Below, piece after piece: positions 44,318 through 53,025 of a stretch of DNA of 64,000 nt. Below the pieces are notes generated by a model. The model did not search any database and had not been told where the DNA came from. It saw nothing but the letters and a program-made list of their open reading frames with translations. Made by a program: the position numbers and the translations under genes. The first letter of the stretch is position 1, and the number at the start of each line of letters is the position of its first letter. Source of the DNA: Candidatus Babelota bacterium (lineage in GTDB: Bacteria > Babelota > Babeliae > Babelales > Vermiphilaceae); NCBI GenBank assembly GCA_029262615.1, contig JAJCZD010000007.1, forward strand, positions 62,001 through 126,000, given 5' to 3'.

Positions 44318-45457
44318 ATGCAAATTCACTATTGGTTTATTTTTTTTCTTTTTAGTGCGATCCATGCAATGGTTCCCGGTTCTCTTATTCCAGTTACCAC
44401 ACTACCTCTATCAGGATCGCCACGCTTTCTTGCAATCAGTACTGATGGAAGATTTCTTGCAGTCTCACGATCAGGTATTATTTCTATTTTTTCAATTAAT
44501 AAAAACTCTGGTTTATTAACTTCTATACAAGATGTATCTACCACTTCTCCAGGGGCTTTAGACTATTTTCCTGGTGATCGTTTTCTTGCTAATGCGCAAT
44601 TTGGTCAAAACATTTCTATGTATTGTGTTAACCCTGAAACTGGAATTATTACTGAAATTCCATCATCTCCCTTTATAACAAACCCTACCCCATTGGATTT
44701 GAAATTTAGTCCTGACGGTCGATTTTTGGCCAATACCGGTATATTTTCTGGCATAATAGATGTTTCCGTTTTCTCTGTTGATATGGCTAAAGGCAACTTA
44801 ACTTCGGTACCAGGTTCACCATTTACTGCCGAGGACAACCCTGTTGGCCTGGCCTATTCCCCAGATAGTAAATTTTTAACTGTGGTTAACGAAGCGAGTA
44901 ATAACATTACTGTTTTTTCTGTAAACCAAACGACTGGTTCTTTGCAATCAATTCAGACTATTGCAACCCCCAATGGACCCGTACAAGTTTCTTATAATCC
45001 AGATGGAAGATTTCTTGGCATAACTAACCAAGACAATGGTATAGTAAGAATTTTCTCGGTAAACCAAACAACTGGTATTCTTACTGAAATTCAAACTATA
45101 GCAGTTGGCGGTACTCCTGCTGCAATTCAATACTCTCCCAATGGATCTTTTTTAGCCGTGACCAATGTAGATGCAGGGAGAAATGATATTAATATCTTTT
45201 CCGTTAACCAATCTACTGGTTTAATAACAGAAATTAGTGGCTCACCATTTAGCTCTAGCCAAGGCCCCTTTGAAGGAGTTTACAGCCCCGATGGCAGGTT
45301 TTTTTATGTGGTAGGAACTACTGCAAATGCGTTAGATATTTTCCAAGTTGAATCACCTGGCCCAATATTGTCTACCCTTATTATAGAAACCGATATTTTA
45401 AGTGAGCTTATTAAGAATAAATATCGCAGGTACTGTTGTGCTGTTATTGCACAGTAA
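44318..45457 (+). CDS. Secreted YVTN/lactonase-type beta-propeller protein 3
   Basis: I choose ATG 44318, preceded by GGGAG; the open frame back to TTG 44303 is unlikely. Signal peptide IHYWFIFFLFSAIHA then MVPGS. Seven or so blades with SPDGRFL, SVFSVDMAKGNLTSVPGSPFT and FSVNQTTGILTEIQT units. Paralogue of the two genes at 39406-41577. The ending YRRYCCAVIAQ echoes the end of copy 2. The 3' end overlaps the convergent methyltransferase gene by 14 bases. Confidence 0.85.
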   Translation: MQIHYWFIFFLFSAIHAMVPGSLIPVTTLPLSGSPRFLAISTDGRFLAVSRSGIISIFSINKNSGLLTSIQDVSTTSPGALDYFPGDRFLANAQFGQNISMYCVNPETGIITEIPSSPFITNPTPLDLKFSPDGRFLANTGIFSGIIDVSVFSVDMAKGNLTSVPGSPFTAEDNPVGLAYSPDSKFLTVVNEASNNITVFSVNQTTGSLQSIQTIATPNGPVQVSYNPDGRFLGITNQDNGIVRIFSVNQTTGILTEIQTIAVGGTPAAIQYSPNGSFLAVTNVDAGRNDINIFSVNQSTGLITEISGSPFSSSQGPFEGVYSPDGRFFYVVGTTANALDIFQVESPGPILSTLIIETDILSELIKNKYRRYCCAVIAQ

Positions 45458-46232
45458 GTTGCATATGATATACATATAATGGTGCGCAATTACGCCAGAC
45501 TTTTTGCGTGTCAAATAAGTAGTTGCTTCTAAATGATTCAATAAATTTCATCTTCTTAATGTATACTTCTTTTTTTTCGCCTTTTAAAAACCAGGAAGCA
45601 AGATGGGGAATAAGTATATGCGTAACATACGAAACAACCGCACCATCTTTTGCCCAATTTTTATAATTTTCTAAAATTGTCTGTACATCTTCTACATCAA
45701 AAACAAATTGCATTAAGGGAATTGTCGAAATAATAAAATCATATTTCTCTTCCCATTGCCATGTGCGAATATCCTGTTTATGAATGGAAACCTGATCAGA
45801 AGCAAATGTATCCTCCAAAACGGCGCATAAAGTTCCATCAATCTCAATGCAATCAACATGGTAAGGCACCCCAGCGCTCTCAAGGGTCTGAATGATCTCT
45901 TTTGTAATCACGCCAGAACCAGCACCAACCTCTAAAACATATATCGGATCATTGGTGTTGTTTGCTTTTTCTTTAATATGCTTAGTTAATGCTTTGGCTG
46001 TAAATGTTGAACATGGGGCAAAAGCACCAATACGCTTTGGATGTTTTGCAATTTGCCAAAAGAATGTTCCATAATTATCACCCCATACAGATTTAGCACC
46101 CCAATGCAAAATACCAGCACTTAGTGCAGTGGCCCCAACATACAAAGATTTTTTATTGATTACATAATCCATAGCATTAATGTGAAGCATGTAGGAAGCT
46201 AAAAACATAATGGAGTAAATTTTTTTATTCAT
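45444..46232 (-). CDS. Phospholipid N-methyltransferase-like SAM enzyme with N-terminal signal/anchor
   Basis: Rossmann-type methyltransferase: the stretch PKRIGAFAPCSTFTAKAL is characteristic of the PmtA-like phospholipid N-methyltransferases, followed by VLEVGAGSGVITKEII (SAM loop), CIEIDGTL and DFIISTIPLMQF. An N-terminal hydrophobic segment (IYSIMFLASYMLHINA, then MDYV) suggests export or membrane anchoring, unusual for a SAM enzyme. 262 residues. A role in making phosphatidylcholine-like lipid is possible. Its start overlaps the dnaB stop by 8 bases. Confidence 0.78.
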   Translation of the reverse strand: MNKKIYSIMFLASYMLHINAMDYVINKKSLYVGATALSAGILHWGAKSVWGDNYGTFFWQIAKHPKRIGAFAPCSTFTAKALTKHIKEKANNTNDPIYVLEVGAGSGVITKEIIQTLESAGVPYHVDCIEIDGTLCAVLEDTFASDQVSIHKQDIRTWQWEEKYDFIISTIPLMQFVFDVEDVQTILENYKNWAKDGAVVSYVTHILIPHLASWFLKGEKKEVYIKKMKFIESFRSNYLFDTQKVWRNCAPLYVYHMQLTVQ

Positions 46233-47589
46233 CTATGTCCTCAAATTTAGTTAATTCTTTTGCAAAGTGTAAATAGACAGTCCCTGTTGGCCCATTACGT
46301 TGTTTTCCAACGATTAACTCGGAGAGTGCTGGATTTTCAGTTTCAGGATTATAAACCACATCACGATATAAAAACATTATCAAGTCTGCATCTTGTTCAA
46401 TTGCGCCAGACTCACGCAAATCCGATAACATTGGACGCTTATCCATTCGACTATCAACAGCACGAGATAATTGTGACAAAGACACAACTGGAATTTCCAA
46501 CTCTTTTGCTAGTGCTTTTAATGAGCGTGAAATCTCAGAAACTTCTTGATGTCTGTTTTCATGCCTTTTTTTTGAATGCAGTAATTGTAAATAATCAATT
46601 ACTAACATATCCAACCCTTGGTCAGCAGCTAGTTTTCGTGCTTTTGCGCGCAGTTCTAAAATACTTAGCATAGCAGTATCATCTATAAATAATTTCATTT
46701 CTGCAAGTCGAGCTGCAACATTAGTGAGCTCAACCCATTCTTGTGAACTAATGGTTGCATTACGAATGTTATGATGTGCAATACCCGATTCAGAAGAAAG
46801 TAAACGTAGGGTTAATTGTTGTGCCGACATTTCAAGAGAAAAGAAGCCAACTTTATATCCTTGATTGGCTGCATGGCAAGCCAAACCTAATGCTAATGCA
46901 GTTTTGCCCATAGAAGGCCGCGCTGCTAAAACAATAAAATCTCCTTTTTGAAAACCAGAAGACATTTTATTTAGTTTTCTATATTCAGAAGGAATGCCAG
47001 TAATTCCTTTTGCATGACTTTTAATATCTGATAAATGCGCAAAGGTTTTTTTGAGCCAAATATTCAGTTGTACAAAATGTTGATTGGTTCGTTTACCAGA
47101 AATAGAAAAAATCGTTTTTTCAGCCTCGTCCAAAACGGCATCGATATTTTTTTGGTTTTGGGCATAGCAATTAGAAATAATCGTTGCTGCACTGCTAATC
47201 AATTCTCGCAGAATCGATTTTTCTTTTATAATCTGAGCATGCTGCTCTATAAGACCAACAGCAGGTATATCCTCTTGCAGAGAAATCAAATACATAACAT
47301 CGCCAACAGCCTCGAGTTTGTCTTTTTTTATCAAGGCATCTTTTAGCGTTACAATGTCAATCCGTTTGAGCTCATTAAAAAGTTTTAGCATTTGCTCAAA
47401 AATAAGCTGATGTGCTGGTTGATAAAAATCACTTGGCTTGAGTAATTCAGAAATAAGAGACATATGCTCATCATTTAGCAATATTGCTCCAAGCACTGCT
47501 TTTTCTGCATCTCTGCTGGATGGTAGAGACCTGCCCAACAGTGATTCTGTTGGTGGCGATTTTTTTAACCGATTTTTATACGTCTGCAT
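46225..47589 (-). CDS. dnaB: Replicative DNA helicase DnaB
   Basis: N-terminal domain (PSSRDAEKAVLGAILLNDEHMSLI), Walker A (AARPSMGKTALALGLA), Walker B region (LDMLVIDYLQLLH) and the C-terminal LSQLSRAVDSRMDKRPMLSDLRESGAIEQDADLIMFLYRD signature. 454 residues. The hexameric helicase unwinds DNA at the fork. It directly follows rplI (4 bases), a common bacterial order. Confidence 0.97.
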   Translation of the reverse strand: MQTYKNRLKKSPPTESLLGRSLPSSRDAEKAVLGAILLNDEHMSLISELLKPSDFYQPAHQLIFEQMLKLFNELKRIDIVTLKDALIKKDKLEAVGDVMYLISLQEDIPAVGLIEQHAQIIKEKSILRELISSAATIISNCYAQNQKNIDAVLDEAEKTIFSISGKRTNQHFVQLNIWLKKTFAHLSDIKSHAKGITGIPSEYRKLNKMSSGFQKGDFIVLAARPSMGKTALALGLACHAANQGYKVGFFSLEMSAQQLTLRLLSSESGIAHHNIRNATISSQEWVELTNVAARLAEMKLFIDDTAMLSILELRAKARKLAADQGLDMLVIDYLQLLHSKKRHENRHQEVSEISRSLKALAKELEIPVVSLSQLSRAVDSRMDKRPMLSDLRESGAIEQDADLIMFLYRDVVYNPETENPALSELIVGKQRNGPTGTVYLHFAKELTKFEDIDE

Positions 47590-47593
47590 TTAT

Positions 47594-48049
47594 TTATTTT
47601 TGCTCGCCTACAACTTTAAGTTTTACTTGTGGTTGCAACCGTGAAGACAACTTGATGACAACATCATAGGTACCAGTATGCTTAATTGACTTGCCAAAAT
47701 TAACTTGGCTTTTTGAAATACTGATGCCTTTTTCTGCCATCAAATCCTTAATGTCAGATGGACTCACTGCCCCATACAATTTACCATCATCATGTATTTT
47801 TTTCTTAAGAGTTATTGTTGTTGATTTAATTTTTTCAGCAAGCATAGAAGTTTGAGTTGCAATTACTTTTTTTCGCTCATCGATATTCTTACTTCTTTTT
47901 TTCAGTTCAGCTTCATTTGCTGCTGTGACCTGAATAACTAAGTTACGCGGAATAAGATAATTTAAAGCTAGCCCACGGCTAACCATAAGAATTTCTTTTG
48001 CGCAGCCAACTTTTTCAACATCTTTTAGTAAAAATACTTTGATTTTCAT
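47594..48049 (-). CDS. rplI: Ribosomal protein bL9
   Basis: The N-terminal domain (MKIKVFLLKDVEKVGCAKEILMVSRGLALNYLIPR) is diagnostic; a connecting helix and C-terminal domain follow. 151 residues. GAAAGGA precedes ATG 48049, so the frame open to 48109 is not used. Sits before dnaB, but rpsF/ssb/rpsR are absent upstream. Confidence 0.95.
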   Translation of the reverse strand: MKIKVFLLKDVEKVGCAKEILMVSRGLALNYLIPRNLVIQVTAANEAELKKRSKNIDERKKVIATQTSMLAEKIKSTTITLKKKIHDDGKLYGAVSPSDIKDLMAEKGISISKSQVNFGKSIKHTGTYDVVIKLSSRLQPQVKLKVVGEQK

Positions 48050-48098
48050 GATTTTTCCTTTCTTGCTGTAGTAGGAAGTATAACGCAAAATCCTATAA

Positions 48099-49430
48099 TT
48101 ACAAAGCATTCTCCAGATGAATACGGTTAGGACTTAGTCCATATTTATTAATAATTCTCCTAACGGTATAGCTACAATAGAAAATAGTTATCTGGTTACT
48201 AATAGCCCGATAAATAGCCAAAAGTTCTAGTAATTTGGGAAAATAAATGCAACTAAACCAGTTATCATTTACCACAACCACTAAGGACGTATTTGCGGGC
48301 CAGGAATCTTCAAAAAAGAATTCCGAGCATATGCGTGGATGCAATTTCATATTCTCCAATAGAAAAAATGGCTCCCCACCTCTTTTTAATGGAGTGAATT
48401 CCTTTTTTTTATTTAGAAATAACGCTTTGCAGTATTTATTGCTCCATATTGTTGTGGTACATTCAAAAATAGGTACTAATTTTGTTTTGTCATAAGTATA
48501 AATTATGCGACCCTCGTAAATATAATAAAAACAATTGCTCAATGAGTCAGTATTTTTTCTATGTGCGCCCATTAACACAATCATTTGACCAGCGCTATAT
48601 TCGAGCATTTCAAGAAAGAAGCGATGTTCTGGTGTATTCAGCTCGAATGGATAAGCTGATTCTGGTAAAACAATAATACTTTTTGATGGGTATTCTTCAC
48701 GATAATCTAAAAGCACATTTATTATTTGTTGCGCCCTCTGACGGGCCGATTGATCATTATATGGTGGTAAAATAGGAAACCCAACCTGAGAATAATCACC
48801 AACGTTCTTATTTTCTTTAAAAAAACCTAATGAAAATGGAATTCCTAAGACAAGCACGCACATGAAAAGGCGCCAATCATAATATAATGTAAAAAAAATC
48901 AGAAAGTTTATGAGTAACACTACACACAATAAGACCCATCCTGGAAAAACCGTTGCGCTATAAAGTAGGGACGGATATGCCGCAAGGCATACTAATGGAT
49001 TCAGAAAATAATTCCGAACATGCAATCCAAAAATACAAAAAACATACGGCGTAATAAAAAAAAACAGTTGGGCAGCAATCAATAAACTCACCAGTCGTAT
49101 TGCTTTACTGGTTATAAATCGGGTAATAAAAACATACAAGGTAAGCCACAATGAAGAATAAAAAGTGATATATAAATATAAAAATAAAAGCGCAAAAACT
49201 CTATATGAGATGCAGCCATGCTGGGCAATAACAATAAATATTGCAAAATAGGCTTGCAAAACAAACAATGAAGACCACAAAACAGCATCATGCAATCTAA
49301 TTTTTGTATGCACGGCGATCCAAAAAAGCGGCATAAGAAAAATAAATATTGTCCACCATAAATACGATGGTACTATAAACGCTTGAGCTAGTAGTGTTGC
49401 GCTCAGCAGAATCAGTAAAGCTTTTTTCAT
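48099..49430 (-). CDS. lnt: Apolipoprotein N-acyltransferase (Lnt)-like
   Basis: Six or more N-terminal membrane helices (residues ~5-205) followed by a nitrilase-type domain. The catalytic triad is visible: Glu in IIVLPESAYPF, Lys in YDKTKLVPIFE, Cys in PRICSEFFFED (normally ICYE). Lnt adds the third acyl chain to lipoproteins in the inner membrane. 443 residues is short but in range. Overlaps the preceding pilin-like gene by 4 bases. Confidence 0.85.
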   Translation of the reverse strand: MKKALLILLSATLLAQAFIVPSYLWWTIFIFLMPLFWIAVHTKIRLHDAVLWSSLFVLQAYFAIFIVIAQHGCISYRVFALLFLYLYITFYSSLWLTLYVFITRFITSKAIRLVSLLIAAQLFFFITPYVFCIFGLHVRNYFLNPLVCLAAYPSLLYSATVFPGWVLLCVVLLINFLIFFTLYYDWRLFMCVLVLGIPFSLGFFKENKNVGDYSQVGFPILPPYNDQSARQRAQQIINVLLDYREEYPSKSIIVLPESAYPFELNTPEHRFFLEMLEYSAGQMIVLMGAHRKNTDSLSNCFYYIYEGRIIYTYDKTKLVPIFECTTTIWSNKYCKALFLNKKKEFTPLKRGGEPFFLLENMKLHPRICSEFFFEDSWPANTSLVVVVNDNWFSCIYFPKLLELLAIYRAISNQITIFYCSYTVRRIINKYGLSPNRIHLENAL

Positions 49431-49849
49431 ACGGTAACTATAGTAAAGGATTGAACCTCAAGGGCATCTTTTTTAAAGCGCAATTTTTCTTTTAATGAAA
49501 AAATAATTTTATGCTGTTCTATTAATTGTGAAGTTAAAACATATTGATCACCCTGCTTAGTGATAAATAATAATGCTTGCAAGTTTTTATCTAACGGCCA
49601 AACATCTATAGTACATTTTATTTCATGCTGGCCAACCAAAAGCTGATCAAGGGGTACTCGATGCTTTTTTATAACTTGCTGTCCATATAATAATATACCT
49701 TTTACATACCAAAAAGCTTGATGATGTTTTTTTCTAAATAAGGCAAGTTGGTGTAACTGCTGCATAGAAATAAATGAAGATTGCAACAATATAAGTAACA
49801 CACCCAGAATCAATAGTACAACTAATGTTGCCATGCCCTCTGTCTTCAT
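49427..49849 (-). CDS. Pilin-like / pseudopilin membrane protein 3
   Basis: A 140-residue protein with an N-terminal membrane helix immediately after a short leader (MATLVVLLILGVLLILLQSSF), a helical stretch and a beta-rich C-terminus. No typical G-F-x-x-x-E site, but the layout fits a minor pseudopilin or assembly factor. It overlaps its neighbours on both sides by 4 bases, placing it firmly in the pilin-lnt-rplI-dnaB operon. Confidence 0.6.
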   Translation of the reverse strand: MKTEGMATLVVLLILGVLLILLQSSFISMQQLHQLALFRKKHHQAFWYVKGILLYGQQVIKKHRVPLDQLLVGQHEIKCTIDVWPLDKNLQALLFITKQGDQYVLTSQLIEQHKIIFSLKEKLRFKKDALEVQSFTIVTV

Positions 49850-50346
49850 CCCACCTTCCTTGCATAGATTATTTTTTGATTTACTGGTTGCAACCTCTTG
49901 GGCAGAATCCGAAATAAAACGGACTTTATTTTGTCCTCTTCCCGTACTACCTCAAATGCGAGTGATTTTATATTCGTAGCAACTACGCTACTACTGGTTA
50001 TTTGTTTATTGTTTTTATACTGTCCTTCTGATCGGATTAATTTATTTTTTTTTACCGACCAACCAATGAGCACATCCTGGTTATCAATAAAACGTATTTC
50101 ATTTGGAGCAATTTGTAACCATTGCTTTGCATCAATTGGAGCGGCATACAAATCCCACAACAATTTATCACTAGCAGCACAAAGTTGCGCGCAAGCATGC
50201 CCACCGGCACTCATAGCAACCGATCTAGCACGAATCTGCAATGCAAACGTGATAGTTAAAGCACTAATAAGGACTAAAACCATTATATATATAAGTTGGT
50301 CAAAAAGAATAAATCCAGCGCACAGCTTAGAAAACTTGCAGTACAT
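49846..50346 (-). CDS. Pilin-like protein 2 with type IV-like N-terminus
   Basis: I choose ATG 50346 (GAAGGACC upstream). The N-terminus KLCAGFILFDQLIYIMVLVLIS resembles a prepilin peptidase site (G|F-x-x-x-E), with Asp at the +5 position instead of Glu, followed by a hydrophobic helix and a beta-rich globular part (EIRFIDNQDVLIGWSV). About 166 residues. Could be a minor pseudopilin of a type II secretion or type IV pilus system. Confidence 0.65.
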   Translation of the reverse strand: MYCKFSKLCAGFILFDQLIYIMVLVLISALTITFALQIRARSVAMSAGGHACAQLCAASDKLLWDLYAAPIDAKQWLQIAPNEIRFIDNQDVLIGWSVKKNKLIRSEGQYKNNKQITSSSVVATNIKSLAFEVVREEDKIKSVLFRILPKRLQPVNQKIIYARKVG

Positions 50347-50650
50347 TTTTTTGGTCCTTCTGACTTGGCAATCCCATAGTAACTTTTTTATAATCAAGAA
50401 TTATTGGACTTTTGACTATTGAGTGCAACTCCAGTGGCGTTGGAATGGTAATTTTTTTATATTCAACCAACAATTTTTTATCTGTTTTTTGCTCGGAATT
50501 ATGGCCGTAGTACACAAAAAAATGGGTATCCTGTGTCTTCTTACCATTTTGATTCGCATGCATCAAATAAAAACAAATAACCCCTGATAGTAAACCAAAA
50601 ACCGCAACTGCAATTAACCCTTCTATCAAAAAGAAACCCAAAGATCGCAC
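50327..50650 (-). CDS. Pilin-like protein 1 (prepilin N-terminal motif)
   Basis: The N-terminus MRSLGFFLIEGLIAVAVFGLLSG is a clear prepilin-type cleavage and methylation motif, G|FFLIE, followed by the hydrophobic assembly helix. GTG 50650 is preferred (AAGGG with 5-base spacing); GTG 50656 is an alternative. The globular part is short (~107 residues in total). First gene of a dense minus-strand operon. Confidence 0.8.
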   Translation of the reverse strand: MRSLGFFLIEGLIAVAVFGLLSGVICFYLMHANQNGKKTQDTHFFVYYGHNSEQKTDKKLLVEYKKITIPTPLELHSIVKSPIILDYKKVTMGLPSQKDQKNVLQVF

Positions 50651-50781
50651 TACCACCCTTTTATTGCAAAATAGACAAAAATTCCACTCTAACGTATAGT
50701 AAAAATAGATAACCCATTGTGGATCTTAGTAATTATTGTATCCTTTTGTAAAACCAAATGAAATTTTTTATGGAGTACTTT

Positions 50782-52332
50782 ATGATCCTTCGCATAAAAA
50801 ACACTATTCTTTTATTACTGTTTTCTTTTTGTACTATAAGTTCAATATTACCAATGAGTTTGCCTAGTGGACCTGGCCCTATGAGTGGTGCCCAAAATGG
50901 CCAAATGAAATTAACCAAAGAGGATATGGAACTCCTTGAGGAAATTTCCAAGCTTGACGAGGGCGAGCTTGAGGGTCTTTGGGATGTAATTATGTCTGAA
51001 GTTGATAAAATGCCTGAGGACCAAAAGCAACAATTTTGGCAAGATGTTGAAGAAACAGCCAAGGTACTGGAAGAACAACTTCCCCATATATTAGCTGAAG
51101 AACAGGAAAAACAGAATATAGTAGAGGAAGCACCAGTGCTGCCAGTTGTTGAGCCGACGCCAATAATTAAAACCGCTACCGACAAAGATTTAAAAGAGGT
51201 TGCTAACTTAATTGGCAGTTTGATCGACAAAATAGAAAGCTATTTACGCAAAGCGCAGCTTATCCCTAAATTTGCTGATAAATTAGAACAATGGGGAAAA
51301 GATCATAGAATTAGTGATTGGCAAACTGGCGCAACTTGGAATACATTGCATGCTGATATTGATTTAATGAAATCAAAATTATATCTCATTGGTGAGCGTG
51401 ATCCAAAAACAAATGAATATAAGCATCTTCAAAACATACTTGATGACGAAAGCTTGTATAATAATTTGGCGCAACTTAATAGAAAGCTAGATCAATTTGG
51501 ACCAAAAATAAGTGCTCCCGAGTTGGGGCAACAAAAACTTACCAAGGAATCAAAAAACGCAATCGAGAAAGTAACTAGCGCCCTAACGGAAGCACTTTAT
51601 GTGCTTAAATTACCTACCGCACTAGACCAAGTAATTCAAAAATATGAAAAACGGGCCCAAGAATTAACAAAAAAACAGGAAGTTGCTGAAAAAAAAGCAG
51701 CGCTAGAATTAAAAAAGCGACCATATGCACGACCTGCTCAAACAATTGGCCGGGGAGAGAAACGTGAAGACAAACCATTTGTTACTCCATCTTATGATTC
51801 ACCAGACTTTGGATTTGAACCATACACCCCACCGGCTATAAAAAAAGCATCAACAACCCCTACCACACCAAAAGTACCTTCAAAAGCTCCCGCTAAAAAG
51901 AAACCAGCTACTAAAAAAGAACCGGCAAAAAAGAAGGAGGTGCCAGAGGATCCAAGAGCAAAAGCTGGCGTTGAGTCTCTTTCTAAAAAACTAGAAGATG
52001 CTGACCTGACCAATATAAACTTAATCAATATAGACACGCGCATTGGAAAAGCTAAAGAAAAAGATATGGAAAAAGCTATTGGTAATGCTATAGCTAAAAT
52101 AAGACGTGCTGCTGGTAATTTAAATTCAATTAAAAAAGGTCGACTTAAACCGGATCAAAAAAAGAAATATTATTCAGAGGCCAAGTCAATCCTTAATGAT
52201 TACTCTGCGGACCTGCGCAGAATTAATGGTAGCGCAAAAAAAGCGCTACCCAGAGCTGGTAAGTTAGCTCCTGAGGTGCAAGAATTGATTGATAGTATCA
52301 GTTATTTCTTTAGTGCTTCACGCGGCTTTTAA
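50782..52332 (+). CDS. Secreted coiled-coil protein with Pro/Lys-rich linker
   Basis: No family recognised. ATG 50782 has GGAG upstream; a signal peptide follows (ILLLLFSFCTISSILP, then MSLPSGPGP). An acidic helical region (residues ~30-100), a larger helical domain (~115-300), a low-complexity linker (PAKKKPATKKEPAKKKE, ~365-395) and a basic helical C-terminal domain (AKIRRAAGNLNSIKKGRLK...). About 516 residues. The architecture suggests an exported adaptor or effector; nothing more specific can be said. A terminator follows. Confidence 0.7.
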   Translation: MILRIKNTILLLLFSFCTISSILPMSLPSGPGPMSGAQNGQMKLTKEDMELLEEISKLDEGELEGLWDVIMSEVDKMPEDQKQQFWQDVEETAKVLEEQLPHILAEEQEKQNIVEEAPVLPVVEPTPIIKTATDKDLKEVANLIGSLIDKIESYLRKAQLIPKFADKLEQWGKDHRISDWQTGATWNTLHADIDLMKSKLYLIGERDPKTNEYKHLQNILDDESLYNNLAQLNRKLDQFGPKISAPELGQQKLTKESKNAIEKVTSALTEALYVLKLPTALDQVIQKYEKRAQELTKKQEVAEKKAALELKKRPYARPAQTIGRGEKREDKPFVTPSYDSPDFGFEPYTPPAIKKASTTPTTPKVPSKAPAKKKPATKKEPAKKKEVPEDPRAKAGVESLSKKLEDADLTNINLINIDTRIGKAKEKDMEKAIGNAIAKIRRAAGNLNSIKKGRLKPDQKKKYYSEAKSILNDYSADLRRINGSAKKALPRAGKLAPEVQELIDSISYFFSASRGF

Positions 52333-52360
52333 CGCATAAAACGCTCAAGAATACTTAATG

Positions 52361-52392
52361 GCCCAGCAACAAAAAGCTGGGCTATTTTTATT
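52361..52392 (+). terminator. Rho-independent terminator
   Basis: GCCCAGC (52361-52367) pairs with GCTGGGC (52376-52382), followed by TATTTTTATT. Confidence 0.85.
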
Positions 52393-52454
52393 TAAGTTTT
52401 GCACTCAGCAAGATTAATTTTCTGATCATCCTTAAATATTTTTAGTTTTCGAAT

Positions 52455-52479
52455 CCTTCGACAAACTCAGGGCGAACGG
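52455..52479 (-). repeat. Dispersed REP-like repeat, copy A
   Basis: A 25-base element beginning CCTTCGACAAACTCAG. Its reverse complement differs at only two bases from 59426-59450. Similar CCTTCGACAAGCTCAGGAC-type elements are scattered in many bacterial genomes. It sits in an intergenic gap. Confidence 0.7.
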
Positions 52480-52599
52480 AGTGAAAGATTATAATTCTTA
52501 ACATAATTAGATCTATTATCGGACCTTGCTAAATAATTGCATTAATTATTCCCTTTGTTTTATGTTGGGACCAATAAACAAGAAAAGGAGGGAAAGTAT

Positions 52600-53025
52600 A
52601 TGGCATGGTTTTTGTATGCACTATTATCTGCGGTTGCTGCGGCAAGCATGATTCTTTTGACTCGAGTCGGATTTGGTAAAGTCGATGTTATACTACTAAC
52701 TACAGTACGCTCAATATTTATGACCATTATGCTTATTGGTATGAGTATCACTCTTGGAAAATTTACAAAAGCTGGAGTTAACTCATTCAGTTTTCAGGGA
52801 TGGTTTTTCTTAATCCTAACCGCAATCCTTGCAGGATTTTCATGGATTTTTTATTTTGCCGCTCTTAAAACTGGTATGCTTACTCAAGTTGAGGCAATAG
52901 CTCGTTTTGCATTTGTAATTGTAATTGTTTTTTCTGTTTTGATACTTGGCGAACCTTTAACCTTGCGTACTGGCATAGGAGTTGGCTTGTTATCCTTTGG
53001 AATTTACCTTGTTTCATTTAGATAA
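52600..53025 (+). CDS. Half-size EamA/DMT transporter
   Basis: AGGAGGG eight bases before ATG 52600 fixes the start. 141 residues with five membrane helices forming one EamA unit (WFLYALLSAVAAASMILLTRVG ... GIGVGLLSFGIYLVS). Half-size members work as dimers in other bacteria. The 3' end overlaps ileS by 12 bases (convergent). Confidence 0.85.
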   Translation: MAWFLYALLSAVAAASMILLTRVGFGKVDVILLTTVRSIFMTIMLIGMSITLGKFTKAGVNSFSFQGWFFLILTAILAGFSWIFYFAALKTGMLTQVEAIARFAFVIVIVFSVLILGEPLTLRTGIGVGLLSFGIYLVSFR

